Assembly (NCBI RefSeq): GCF_011065895.1
Contig: NZ_JAALCR010000011.1
Span: 124,001-188,000 of the forward strand
DNA from: Paludisphaera rhizosphaerae
GTDB lineage: Bacteria > Planctomycetota > Planctomycetia > Isosphaerales > Isosphaeraceae
Length of the DNA stretch: 64,000 nt
Direction: 5' to 3'
Every line of letters begins with the position of its first letter. Position 1 is the first letter of the stretch. The notes below the pieces were generated by a model. It worked only from the letters and a program-made list of their open reading frames with translations. It was not told where the DNA came from and searched no databases. The position numbers and the translations under genes were made by a program. Of the stretch, positions 52,787 to 61,874 are shown piece by piece.

Positions 52787-54119
52787 TCCCCGCGCCCGCC
52801 GCGAGTTCGCCGAGGAGATCGTCGTCCGTCTCCGCCGCGCCGGCTATCAGGCTCTGTGGGCCGGCGGTTGCGTGCGCGACATCCTGCTGGGGCTGACGCC
52901 GGCCGACTACGACGTCGCCACCGACGCCACGCCGGAACAGGCCACGGCCGCTCTCCCCTTCCGCTCGCTGACGATCGGGGCGTCGTTCGGCGTCGTGAAA
53001 GTGCGACATCCCCGGATGAAGGGGAACGAGGTCGAGATCGCCACGTTCCGCAGCGACCTGGCGTACATCGACGGCCGTCGACCGAGCGGCGTCGTCTTCA
53101 GCTCGCCTCGCGAGGACGCCGAGCGTCGGGACTTCACGATCAACGGCATGTTCATGGACCCGATCGGCGGCGAGGTCGTCGACTACGTCGGAGGCCGCGC
53201 CGACCTTGAAGGCAGGCGGCTGCGGGCCATCGGCGACCCCTCCGCGCGGTTCGCCGAGGACAAGCTGCGGCTGCTTCGCGCCGTGCGGTTCGCCTCGCGG
53301 TTCGACCTGCACATCGAGCCGACGACGCTGGCGGCGGTCAGCGCGATGGCCGCCGAGGTGAACATCGTCTCTCCCGAGCGGATCGCCCAGGAGATGCGCC
53401 GGATGCTCACCCACCCGAGCCGTGCGCGGGCCATGGACATGCTGATGGACTGCGGCCTGATGGCTGCGGTGCTGCCGCCGCTCGTCCGGGCGAAGGGGCT
53501 CTTCCAGGGCAAGCCGATGCAGCCCGAGGGGGACCTTTGGGACCACCTCCTGCTGACGCTCTCGCTGCTCCCCCACGACGCGAGCTTCCCCCTCGCATTG
53601 GCCGGCCTGCTGCACGACGTCGGCAAGCCGTTCTCGAAGCAGGTCCAGGAGGGAGGGCGGGTCAGCTATCACAATCACGAGTCCGTCGGCGGTCGGATCG
53701 CGGACGACATGGCGCGTCGGCTGAAGCTCTCCAACGCCGAGCGCGAACGCCTCGCATGGCTGGTGACGTTCCACCAGTACCTCGGCGAGGCCGAACGCCT
53801 GCGCGAGTCCAAGCTCAAGCGGATGCTCGCCAGCCCCGGCGTCGACGAACTGCTGGCGCTCCACCGCGCCGACGCCCTGGCGACGGTCGGCAACGCCCGC
53901 CACGTCGACTATTGCGAATACTACCTCGAACACCAGCCCGCCGGCCCGATCAACCCCCCCCCGCTCCTCACCGGCCACGACCTCGTCCGCCACGGCCTCA
54001 AGCCCGGCGAACACTTCGCCACGATCCTCGAAGCCGTCCGAGAAGCTCAACTCGAATCGCGCATCCACAACAAACGCGAGGCCCTGGAACTCGTCGACCG
54101 GGAACTGACCACGATGTAA
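52779..54119 (+). CDS. cca: CCA tRNA nucleotidyltransferase with HD domain
   Basis: A 446-residue class II nucleotidyltransferase that adds or repairs the CCA end of tRNA. The catalytic motif GGCVRDILLG and the DYD in ADYDVATDA fit the polymerase-beta-like palm; the ERRDFTINGMFMDP and DKLRLLRAVRFASRF segments follow. An HD domain with LAGLLHDVGKPF sits in the C-terminal part, so phosphohydrolase activity is possible. A poly(A) polymerase cannot be excluded. The ATG lies within rsmD (8-base overlap), so the two genes are coupled. Confidence 0.9.
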   Translation: MADPRARREFAEEIVVRLRRAGYQALWAGGCVRDILLGLTPADYDVATDATPEQATAALPFRSLTIGASFGVVKVRHPRMKGNEVEIATFRSDLAYIDGRRPSGVVFSSPREDAERRDFTINGMFMDPIGGEVVDYVGGRADLEGRRLRAIGDPSARFAEDKLRLLRAVRFASRFDLHIEPTTLAAVSAMAAEVNIVSPERIAQEMRRMLTHPSRARAMDMLMDCGLMAAVLPPLVRAKGLFQGKPMQPEGDLWDHLLLTLSLLPHDASFPLALAGLLHDVGKPFSKQVQEGGRVSYHNHESVGGRIADDMARRLKLSNAERERLAWLVTFHQYLGEAERLRESKLKRMLASPGVDELLALHRADALATVGNARHVDYCEYYLEHQPAGPINPPPLLTGHDLVRHGLKPGEHFATILEAVREAQLESRIHNKREALELVDRELTTM

Positions 54120-54187
54120 AGAGTGATCCCCGCCCCTCACGAGACGCCTGTCGGTCGTCCATGGCCCGCGATCGGAGTCTCCTGGAT

Positions 54188-55237
54188 ATGGACGCGAACC
54201 ATGTTCGATGTCGCTGGGTGAATCGCCTCGTAAGGCGATGGAGCGTCCGGGGTCTGCTCGTTTTCGTCGCACTTACGGCCAGCGTCCTGGGCTGGGTCGT
54301 CAACAGCGCCCACATTCAGCGCAACGCCGTACATGTCATCGAGACAGCCGGTGGAACCGTCGGGTACGACATCGAGTATCACGGACGACCACCAGACCCC
54401 GATGCGCAGGAACTGAGTCTCCCTGCCTGGCTGCTCGACCAGCTCGACCCGGACTATGTGGGACATCCGACCTATCTGGAAGCGTGGGATTCCAACTTCG
54501 GCGATCGGGAGACGGCCGCCGCCGGCGACCTCGACCGTCTCCAATCGATTCGGTTGAGCGAACCATCGGTGTCGGACGAGGGACTGGCACCTCTGGCGAA
54601 CTTGGATGTACTGCTCGACCTAGAGCTGCGTTACGCCAGGATCGGTGATCAGGGGCTTGTTCGGCTCTCGGGATTGAAAAGCCTCCAGGGACTGAGCCTG
54701 TTCGGAACCTTGGTTACCGACGAAGGGCTCCGCCATCTTTCGCGTCTGAGCGAACTCCGATCTCTCGGTCTCGGTGAAACCAAAATCACGGATGCGGGAC
54801 TCGTCCACCTGCGTCCCCTGTCAAAGTTATCGGGTCTCTATTTGGACAACACCCGGATCACGGATGCGGGCCTCGTCCATCTGCGTCCCCTTTCGAGTCT
54901 CACGACTCTCAGCTTGCAAGACACGCACGTCTCAGATAGAGGGTTGATCCATCTCAAAAACCTGCGGAATCTCGTCTACCTGCATCTTGCTGGTACGAGG
55001 GTCACCGACACGGGCCTGCCCTATCTGTGCGACCTGTCGAGGCTTGAGGTCCTCACTCTAAATTGCAGCCAGATCTCCAACGCCGGGTTGGAGACTCTTC
55101 AGAGATGTCCCTCCCTGAAGAGAGTCCAGATCTGGAACGCCCCCGAGTGCGACGGAGCCGATCGTCACAAATACACGCACGAAGCCGCTGGGGCCTTCCG
55201 CCGAACAGGCTCGAACGTCTTCCTTCAGCTTCATTGA
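54188..55237 (+). CDS. Leucine-rich-repeat protein with membrane anchor
   Basis: A 349-residue protein with an N-terminal membrane helix (about residues 18-40, WSVRGLLVFVALTASVLGWVV). About eight 24-residue leucine-rich repeats follow (about 120-330), each ending in the planctomycete-type ITDAGLVHLRPL pattern, forming a curved solenoid that usually binds proteins. ATG 54188 has GGAG ten bases upstream; ATG 54161 is the alternative. Binding partner unknown. Confidence 0.8.
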   Translation: MDANHVRCRWVNRLVRRWSVRGLLVFVALTASVLGWVVNSAHIQRNAVHVIETAGGTVGYDIEYHGRPPDPDAQELSLPAWLLDQLDPDYVGHPTYLEAWDSNFGDRETAAAGDLDRLQSIRLSEPSVSDEGLAPLANLDVLLDLELRYARIGDQGLVRLSGLKSLQGLSLFGTLVTDEGLRHLSRLSELRSLGLGETKITDAGLVHLRPLSKLSGLYLDNTRITDAGLVHLRPLSSLTTLSLQDTHVSDRGLIHLKNLRNLVYLHLAGTRVTDTGLPYLCDLSRLEVLTLNCSQISNAGLETLQRCPSLKRVQIWNAPECDGADRHKYTHEAAGAFRRTGSNVFLQLH

Positions 55238-55333
55238 CCTCATGTGCCTCGCCGCCCGAAGTCTTCGGATCAGAGAACGCCGACGGATTCTTCCTGTCGG
55301 CGCCCAAGGTGTCGGAGGTAGACCCTGGGATCG

Positions 55334-55681
55334 TCAGTCGCCATCGATCGGAGCGCTGCTGAGCTGATAGACGTAGGCGTCGACAATCGTGCCGTCCTGG
55401 CGTCTGGCCGACGTCAGGACGCGCTCGTACCCCGGCCCCTCGAACTCATCGAGACGGCCCCAATGCTGCGGAAGGCTCTCGGAGGCGAAGCGAAGGCCCG
55501 AGACCTCCTCGCCCTCCGGCTCCAGGACGATTCCAGGATAACCGGCCGCTGCCCCCCAGCCCTCCGGATACAGCCTGCCTCGAACCGTCGCCGGCTCCCA
55601 TTCGCCGGGAATCGGCGCGAGGATGTGTTCGTTGGGCCTGCCGGGGGCCAGGGTGCCGTAGACAAAAAGTCGATGGGTCAT
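55334..55681 (-). CDS. Gamma-glutamylcyclotransferase-like protein (GGCT fold)
   Basis: A 115-residue protein with the GGCT/YtfP fold: MTHRLFVYGTLAPGRPNEHI at the start, the YGTL substrate loop and the catalytic Glu in LDEFEGPGYER. The family cuts gamma-glutamyl peptides to 5-oxoproline or a related product. ATG 55681 has GAAGG at a suitable distance. It shares a 47-bp gap with the secreted protein gene at 55729, in the same direction. Confidence 0.85.
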   Translation of the reverse strand: MTHRLFVYGTLAPGRPNEHILAPIPGEWEPATVRGRLYPEGWGAAAGYPGIVLEPEGEEVSGLRFASESLPQHWGRLDEFEGPGYERVLTSARRQDGTIVDAYVYQLSSAPIDGD

Positions 55682-55728
55682 GCTACCTTCAGGTCGGATT
55701 GGAACGCTCTTCCTCAGTCCACTCAAGT

Positions 55729-56430
55729 TCAGTCGCCCAGATCCTCGGTCTCGGAGGGTTCGGCGACGTAATCCGGCGACTTGCGTTCGGCCTGACGTAT
55801 TCGCTCCCAGGTCTTCAGCGCATTCGGTTCGCCGGCCGCATTCAGGATGGCTCGACAGAACGCCTTATACGACTCCCCCGTCGTGCATCCCGCCCGATCG
55901 ATGACATGGTATTCGCCGTTCCTCACGCCTTCGATCACGATCACATCGCCGTCCCCGATCCCTCGGCCTTCCTTGACCGACACGGGAGCCTTCCAGAACT
56001 TCGTCTTCTCAAGTGAATCGACGATTCGCCTCCCCTCGTCGAACTTCAGCTTCAATTCCTTGTCGAGTCGCAACCGCGCCTCGGTCGCCTGCGGCGGCTT
56101 GTCATGACTCTTGACGTTCAAAACGACGTCATCCCCGGAACGGGTGAGGCGAAGGCTCATCGGATGCTCGTTCGCCGCGATCCACAAGAACCTGTAACTG
56201 ACCACCGTCCGGTTCTCCCGCGACAGTTTCCAGAGCGACGGCTCCTTCAACGCTCGAAGATTGATCGTCGTCAATTCATCAATCAAATTGTTGAGACCCT
56301 CGACTTTGGGCGCGAAGATCAACGGGGGGAAATACGCATCCTGCGCCACGGAACGATCCACGACCATGAGACTCGCGACGATCAGAGCTGTCGTGAAAGC
56401 CGCCCGCATTCCGACCCTCTCGGCCCTCAT
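55729..56430 (-). CDS. Secreted hypothetical protein
   Basis: A 233-residue protein with a signal peptide (AAFTTALIVASLMVVDRSVAQ) and a mature part that I do not recognise. It is rich in charged residues and shows no repeats. Its beginning (DAYFPPLIFAPKVEGLNNLI) and end (SPDYVAEPSETEDLGD) give no clue. ATG 56430 has GGGAG seven bases upstream. It may be co-transcribed with the GGCT gene at 55334. Confidence 0.65.
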   Translation of the reverse strand: MRAERVGMRAAFTTALIVASLMVVDRSVAQDAYFPPLIFAPKVEGLNNLIDELTTINLRALKEPSLWKLSRENRTVVSYRFLWIAANEHPMSLRLTRSGDDVVLNVKSHDKPPQATEARLRLDKELKLKFDEGRRIVDSLEKTKFWKAPVSVKEGRGIGDGDVIVIEGVRNGEYHVIDRAGCTTGESYKAFCRAILNAAGEPNALKTWERIRQAERKSPDYVAEPSETEDLGD

Positions 56431-56504
56431 GGTCGGACTCCCATCTCATAACCCAGACGCCCCCCTCCGCTTCAGCCTGTTGCAATCCTAGCAATCGCAC
56501 GCCC

Positions 56505-57689
56505 TCACTGGAATCGCTGCACCTCGTCCGGCCCCGGAGTCGCGTAAGCCGGGTCGAGGGCGCGGATGGAGACTTCGTCGTCGGGGAGGAGTTTCACGTC
56601 CAGGGGGACGATCGTCACGCCCTGTTCGTTGATGGTCTGGGCGTTGTCGCGGAGGTCGCGGGTTTCGATGCCCTCGCGGGGGAGCGGCGGGACGTTGCCG
56701 TTGAAGAAGGCCGTACACCACCAATGGCCGTCGCGGTCCCGGAAGGGGGTGCCGTGGCCCAGGAAGCGGCCGGCGAACTTCCGGGGGCCGTAGGGGCCGG
56801 TGATCTTGTCGGCCGTGCAGTAGTAGAGGTTGTACGAGCCTCTGCGGCCGCGATCTGTCGACCAGGCCGTGCCGAGGTGGACGTACTTCGGGCCGACCTT
56901 GATCATCGTCGCCCCCTCGTGGCCGATCCGGCTGATCGGCGTTCCCTGGGGGCCAGGGCGGCTGCCGGCGGGGTCGATCCGGACGGGGTCAGCCGTGTAG
57001 TGCGTGAAGTCCTTGCTGAGCGGCGCAATGAGGGTGTTCAGCCAGAGCAAATACCAGGTGCCGTCGTCGTCCTTGAACAGCGAGGGGTCGTGGCGCTCGC
57101 CCAGGGTTCGGCCCATCGGATGAGTCCATGGCCCCTTTAGCTCGGGCCCGTTCGTGAGTGCGAGGCTCGCCAGGGCGGCCGGGCAATGGACGAGGGCCCA
57201 GCGGTCGCCCAGCCAATGGACCTCGGGCGCCCAGATGAAGGGCTCGACCGGCTTCTTGCCGGCCTCGCGGACGTGGAACGAATCCGCCAGCGTGTAGGGC
57301 GTCCCCAGCGACTCCCACTGAATGAGGTCGCGGCTGCGGTAAAGGCGTACCTGATCGCCGACGATGCTCGCCTTCCCAAGGCCGATGTTGTAGGGGTCGG
57401 CCGCCTCGCGAGGATCGCCCTCGTTCGGCTGGGTGCCTGTCAGGTAATAGAAGTCGTCGGGGCCGAGCGTGATGTAAGGATCGCGGATCCAGCCGGCCTT
57501 GATGTGGAGGGCCCGATCGCGGCTCTTCAACCCGGCGCGGATCGTCTCGGCGTCCATCACCGGTTGCGGCCGGCGGTCGGTCTTCTCGACCTGGAATTGA
57601 GGGTTGGTCTCGACCACCTGCGCGGGGCTGGAGACGGTCGTCGCGATCACGAACGCACAGCCAAGAACGAATCGAACGGGCCTGAACAC
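56505..57689 (-). CDS. Secreted glycoside hydrolase family 43 enzyme
   Basis: A 394-residue exported enzyme with a five-blade propeller of GH43 type (arabinofuranosidase/xylosidase group). Candidate catalytic residues are Asp in AGWIRDPYITLG, the Asp in GERHDPSLFKDDDG and the Glu in IGHEGATMI. The signal peptide is VRFVLGCAFVIATTVSSPAQ. GTG 57689 has GGAGG seven bases upstream. It suggests breakdown of plant or algal polysaccharide; neighbours are not carbohydrate enzymes. Confidence 0.88.
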   Translation of the reverse strand: MFRPVRFVLGCAFVIATTVSSPAQVVETNPQFQVEKTDRRPQPVMDAETIRAGLKSRDRALHIKAGWIRDPYITLGPDDFYYLTGTQPNEGDPREAADPYNIGLGKASIVGDQVRLYRSRDLIQWESLGTPYTLADSFHVREAGKKPVEPFIWAPEVHWLGDRWALVHCPAALASLALTNGPELKGPWTHPMGRTLGERHDPSLFKDDDGTWYLLWLNTLIAPLSKDFTHYTADPVRIDPAGSRPGPQGTPISRIGHEGATMIKVGPKYVHLGTAWSTDRGRRGSYNLYYCTADKITGPYGPRKFAGRFLGHGTPFRDRDGHWWCTAFFNGNVPPLPREGIETRDLRDNAQTINEQGVTIVPLDVKLLPDDEVSIRALDPAYATPGPDEVQRFQ

Positions 57690-57778
57690 GAGCCGTCCTC
57701 CGAGGTTGGGTCCGCTTGCCGCCGCTCGGGCGAAGTCTAAGATGGAGGGACCACGACCGCGAGCCCAGGGAGCCCGCC

Positions 57779-58192
57779 ATGTATCGAGTGACCCGCCAGA
57801 TCGAATTCTGCTACGGCCACCGCCTGCTTGAATACGCAGGCAAGTGCCGGCACCTCCACGGCCACAACGGGCTCGCCGTGGTGACGCTGGAGGGGAAGGA
57901 GCTCGACGCTCAGGGGATGCTCGTCGACTTCGGCGAGATCAAACGGAAGCTCCAGCGCTGGATCGACGAGGAGCTGGACCACAACATGATCCTCCGCCGC
58001 GACGACCCGATCCTCCCCCTGCTCCAGGAGCGCGGGGAACGCGTCTTCGTGATGGACGTCAATCCCACGGCGGAGAACATCGCCCGGCTGATCTACGACC
58101 AGGGAAAGGCCGCCGGCCTGCCGATCGTCGAGGTCGTGCTGTGGGAAACCCCCAACTGCTTCGCCACTTACACCGGCGCGGGCGAGGTTTGA
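57779..58192 (+). CDS. queD: 6-carboxytetrahydropterin synthase QueD
   Basis: A 137-residue zinc enzyme of queuosine and pterin synthesis that converts dihydroneopterin triphosphate to 6-carboxytetrahydropterin. Zinc ligands are His14 (CYGHRLLEY) and the His pair in GKCRHLHGHNG; the Cys of GKCRH is the expected catalytic residue. The late WETPNCFATY is also typical. The related queA is at 26945, not linked. The start ATG 57779 is supported by the conserved first residues (YRVTRQIEFCYGH). Confidence 0.92.
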   Translation: MYRVTRQIEFCYGHRLLEYAGKCRHLHGHNGLAVVTLEGKELDAQGMLVDFGEIKRKLQRWIDEELDHNMILRRDDPILPLLQERGERVFVMDVNPTAENIARLIYDQGKAAGLPIVEVVLWETPNCFATYTGAGEV

Positions 58193-58225
58193 GCCCTCGC
58201 CCGGTTCGGCTTCGTCCAGCTTGCC

Positions 58226-59110
58226 TCAGTGCCCGCCCGCATGGCCGTGGCCGTCGTCGACCTTCTTCTCGGGGAGAGCGGCCGTCTTCGGCTTATAGGG
58301 ATAGAGGACGTCCTCAATCCACCACTCGTACGCGTTCTTGTTCTCAGGCACCATCCCCTTGATGACGGCGAGAGCATAGTCGTCGTGGGGCTCCTGGTGC
58401 TCGTGCTTGTGCTCGGCCTCCCCCTCCTTGGCCGCTTCGCCCTCCTTGTGCTCGTCCTTGATCTCGCCGACGTGCACGTCGAAGAGGGCGAGGGCGACGA
58501 GGGTCAGGTCCTCACGCTCGAGCTTCTCGATCGAGTTGAACTTGATGGTGCTCTCCGGCGAGCCGTGCAGATCCTGAGACAACTTGCGGAGAGCGCCGTA
58601 CTTCATGTCCATCATCGGCGCTTCCGAGGCCTGGGACTGCATCTGCTTGAGGTTATCCTCGGGCGTGACGTTGGCGCGCTGTTGCGGAAGCAGACCGATC
58701 CAGTAGAGCTCGGCCAGCGAGCCGGATTTCAGCCGTTCGCCGTACTCGACGGCAAAGGCGGCGGCCTGGCGCTTCGCCAGGAAATGCTGTACGGCCGAGA
58801 TCGTGAAGATCGACAACCCGAAGATCAGCCCCATCGCCATCGCCGCGCGGGCGAGCCCCTGCCCTGTGAGGACGTCCGACCGTTTTTGGATCGACCGGTC
58901 CGCCAGGAAACCCAGCACGACGGCGACCGCGGCGCAGAGGTAGAAGGCCCAGTGGGTGAAACTCAGAGCGCCCAGAAGGCCGAAGAGGACCGCAACAACG
59001 GCAAGGCTGCTGACGGCCCGGTAGGTCGGGATCTCGTTCTCGATGGCCGACCTGCGAAGCATCTTGAGGTCGGATTCGTCGGGTCGGGTAGACTCGTGCT
59101 CGATGGCCAC
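58226..59110 (-). CDS. Membrane protein with His-rich C-terminus
   Basis: A 294-residue protein with two or three membrane helices near residues 34-110 (AVSSLAVVAVLFGLLGALSF, WAFYLCAAVAVVLGFLA, AMGLIFGLSIFTISAV), then a soluble part. The C-terminus has His-rich pieces, HKHEHQEPHDD and DGHGHAGGH, which may bind metal. GTG 59110 is chosen; it gives the start (AIEHESTRPDESDLKMLRR) and has AGGAG upstream. The ORF is open further but without sense. No recognised family. Confidence 0.65.
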   Translation of the reverse strand: MAIEHESTRPDESDLKMLRRSAIENEIPTYRAVSSLAVVAVLFGLLGALSFTHWAFYLCAAVAVVLGFLADRSIQKRSDVLTGQGLARAAMAMGLIFGLSIFTISAVQHFLAKRQAAAFAVEYGERLKSGSLAELYWIGLLPQQRANVTPEDNLKQMQSQASEAPMMDMKYGALRKLSQDLHGSPESTIKFNSIEKLEREDLTLVALALFDVHVGEIKDEHKEGEAAKEGEAEHKHEHQEPHDDYALAVIKGMVPENKNAYEWWIEDVLYPYKPKTAALPEKKVDDGHGHAGGH

Positions 59111-59263
59111 TTTGAGGAAGCTCCTGGAGCGCCCGACCCGGACGACGATGAGTCGATGCGACGATGTCGAAAACGGAAGCGAAAAGCCGGCGCGCAGGAT
59201 GTCCGGGTTATGGGCGTGCGTCGTGCCATCGAGGCTAATCGCTGCGGTGCCGAGCGTCAAGGA

Positions 59264-59791
59264 TCACCGCAGCGCCAGACCGGCCAGGGGCCCACTCCCC
59301 GACGCCAGGGCCCAGGTCGCAAAGGCGAGCCCGACCCAGAACAGCCCCAGAGCCCAACCGGTCACATTCGTCCACGACCAGTCGCGCCCCGCCAGTCCGG
59401 AGCGAAGCCCTGCGAGAAGCACCGCCAGAATGATCAGGCCCATCGCACGAGGGCCAAGAGGCGTCGCCCAGTCGATCGACCGGAAATCCCCCCGGACGAC
59501 GCACTCCAGGTTGAAAATCCAGATCAGGAGCCCGCCCGTCATCCAGATCAGCTCCCCCAGGCTCCCCGCCGCCTTGCCGGAACGGGCCAGGATGACCGGG
59601 CCGACCAGCGCCAGACAGCCGGCGACCGTCGCCAGTGAGGAGAGCAGCCGGACGGGCGGCCAGGCCAGCATCCCTCGATGGACGAGCATCGCGAGCGCCC
59701 ATCCCAGGGCTCCGACGACGAGGAGCGCGGTGACGAGGGGATGCGCGCCGGCACCCGATGGAGAACCGCCGTTGTTGCGTTTTGGAGGCAT
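59264..59791 (-). CDS. Small polytopic membrane protein
   Basis: A 175-residue protein with about five hydrophobic helices (PLVTALLVVGALGWALAML, LLSSLATVAGCLALVGPVI, IWMTGGLLIWIF, AMGLIILAVLLAGL, GWALGLFWVGLAFATWALA). No family is recognised. ATG 59791 is the first suitable start; it has no clear ribosome site, so a different start is possible. It lies between a His-rich membrane protein and the adaptor gene, all on the minus strand. Confidence 0.6.
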   Translation of the reverse strand: MPPKRNNGGSPSGAGAHPLVTALLVVGALGWALAMLVHRGMLAWPPVRLLSSLATVAGCLALVGPVILARSGKAAGSLGELIWMTGGLLIWIFNLECVVRGDFRSIDWATPLGPRAMGLIILAVLLAGLRSGLAGRDWSWTNVTGWALGLFWVGLAFATWALASGSGPLAGLALR

Positions 59792-59969
59792 GAGGGCGTC
59801 GAGGGAGTCTTCTCGGGGATGGAATCGAGGGTCGGGCTCGCGACGACGGCCGAGCCGGAAGCGACGAACCTCGACTTCATCCTTTTTCGGCCTCAACGCC
59901 CGAGGCTCGTGAGCTCGATCGACGACCCGACGAGCGGTTTCGACGCCCTCGTCGGCGCCTCCGTCGCGA

Positions 59970-61457
59970 TCAGTGCAAAGCGGCGATCGGGCCGTCCGGT
60001 TGAGCGGCCGAGGTCGGTTCGGCGGCCGGAACGGGGACGGGCTCGGCCAGGTCGTCGGCCAGCTCGTCAGGACGGGGGTTGAGCACGACCTGCTCCCCTT
60101 CTTCAAGCCCCTGGGAGACCTCCAGGAGGTCAAGGGTCGCCTGGCCGACGGCCACCCGACGTTTCTCCAGGCTCCCACCGTCACCGCGAACGACGTAGCA
60201 GTAATCGCCGTCCTGCTCGGTCGCCACCGCCTCGACGGGAACGGCCAGGACGTTGCTCTTGGGAGGCATGGTCAGGTCGACTCGCGCAGTCATTCCCGGC
60301 ATCAACTCGCGGCCGGCTCCCTGGTCGAGCCTCACAATGCTCTCGAAATAGCGAACGTCGGAGCGGTCGTCGAAAACGGGAAGGGGCGAGACCGAGGTCA
60401 CGCGGCCGGTGACCGATACGTCCGGGGCCCCCTCGAAGGCGATCCGGGCCCTCATCCCTCGCTTCACCCGATCGACCACCGACTCGTGCAGCATCGCCAC
60501 GACCTCCATCTGCGAGAGATCGGGCAAATAGAAGAGGTCCTGCTTCTGGTGCACTGACATCCCCGGCTCGATCACGATCCCGCGGCGGGCGTCGCTAGCG
60601 TAGATCAGGTAGCCGTCGTGCGGGGCCCGAATGGTGCAAAGCTCAACCTGCTTTTCCAGCTTCGCAAGACGGTCGAGGTTCCGGGCCAGCCGCGTGTCCT
60701 GATAGCGAAGGTTGGCCTCCTTGGCCAGCATCGCCCCCTCAAGCTGCTTGATGACCTTGGACGCCGTGAAGCGTTCGAAGAGGGTGAGAGCGCCCTTGGC
60801 CCTGTCGAGCGCCACCTGGGCCTTGGCGTTCGTCTGGGTTTCCGTCTTCAGGACGCTGGCGGCGACGTAGCCCTTGGCGTTCATCTTGGTCGCCCAGTCG
60901 AGCCGGTCCTTGCTGCGGCTCAACTCGGACTCAGCCAGGGCGATCAGACGCTGATGATCCTTGACCGTCTCGGCCATCAGGCCGTTGCGGTATTCGTTGA
61001 TGGCCAACCTGGCCACATCCAGCTCAAGCTCGCCCTGGTGGTGATCGGCCCGAGAGCGTTCGACGGTCATCCGTTGCTGGCGAAGGAGTTCCTCGTAGCT
61101 CGAGGAATCGAGAGTCGCCAGGACGTCCCCCTTCTTCACCCGGCTGCCGTCGGGGACGACGGTCAGCAGCGTCGACGCTCCGCCGGCGGAGAGGGCGCGG
61201 CCCATCACGCCGATGCTGATACTCTCAAGTTCGCATTCGACGACCGTCCGCTTGGAGCTTTCCAACCGGCCGGGAGTCGTCAACGACCCCTCCAGAACGG
61301 TTCGGCTCACCGGCGCGAACTGATACTTCACCGTGAGGTCTCGCGGGCGACCAGCGCCCGGCAGGCGATATCCCGCAGCGTACGCCCAGATCGAACCGGC
61401 CGCGACGGTCGCCGCGATCAGGCCGAGAGACGTGGAGACTCTCTTTGAGGCGGGCAT
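59970..61457 (-). CDS. HlyD/MacA-like adaptor protein, third paralog
   Basis: A 495-residue adaptor of the same subfamily as those at 3208 and 14837. It has a membrane helix (about residues 9-27), VECELES and VVPDGSRVKKGDVLATLDSS (first lipoyl half), a coiled coil (about 125-255), IRAPHDGYLIYASDARRG (second half), and barrel and membrane-proximal domains. Between the two parts of the first lipoyl half there is an insert of about 15-20 residues (GVMGRALSAGGAS), a smaller version of the one at 14837. AGGAG lies seven bases before the ATG at 61457. No ABC, RND or TolC gene is adjacent. Confidence 0.87.
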   Translation of the reverse strand: MPASKRVSTSLGLIAATVAAGSIWAYAAGYRLPGAGRPRDLTVKYQFAPVSRTVLEGSLTTPGRLESSKRTVVECELESISIGVMGRALSAGGASTLLTVVPDGSRVKKGDVLATLDSSSYEELLRQQRMTVERSRADHHQGELELDVARLAINEYRNGLMAETVKDHQRLIALAESELSRSKDRLDWATKMNAKGYVAASVLKTETQTNAKAQVALDRAKGALTLFERFTASKVIKQLEGAMLAKEANLRYQDTRLARNLDRLAKLEKQVELCTIRAPHDGYLIYASDARRGIVIEPGMSVHQKQDLFYLPDLSQMEVVAMLHESVVDRVKRGMRARIAFEGAPDVSVTGRVTSVSPLPVFDDRSDVRYFESIVRLDQGAGRELMPGMTARVDLTMPPKSNVLAVPVEAVATEQDGDYCYVVRGDGGSLEKRRVAVGQATLDLLEVSQGLEEGEQVVLNPRPDELADDLAEPVPVPAAEPTSAAQPDGPIAALH

Positions 61458-61874
61458 CGGGTGACTCCTCTTCCATCGCATGTTCAGGCCGCACGTCGCA
61501 AAGGGGGGCGGGGCGACGCGCTTCAGTCGGCGGGGGTCGAGGACGACGGCTTAAGGGCCCTCGTCCGGGGGGAAGCGGTCGAGGGGATTCCGGCTTCGGA
61601 ATCCACCATCGACTTCAGAATGTATCGGATCCCGACCGCCTTACCAAGAGTTCGCTCCTCAAGACGTTCGGCGATCCTTCACGTCGTTTGACTATCTTCA
61701 TCTTACCCACGATTGTAAAACAAAAATCTTACAGACGCAAGCCCAACGCAACGACCAGTACGCTCGCGCCGATTGCAGCGGGTTCCCTTGAGGGATTGAC
61801 CTCCAGGGCCATAATGGAAGGAATACGGCGCGCCGTCGGCGAGCCGGGAGTGATATCCAACCGGGGTCGGCAAC
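61458..61874. promoter_or_regulatory. Divergent intergenic region
   Basis: About 415 bases between the adaptor and the U32 peptidase genes. The block 61680-61745 is AT-richer than its surroundings (including AAACAAAAATCTTACAGA) and is the best place for promoters of either direction. No RNA gene or repeat was recognised. Confidence 0.35.
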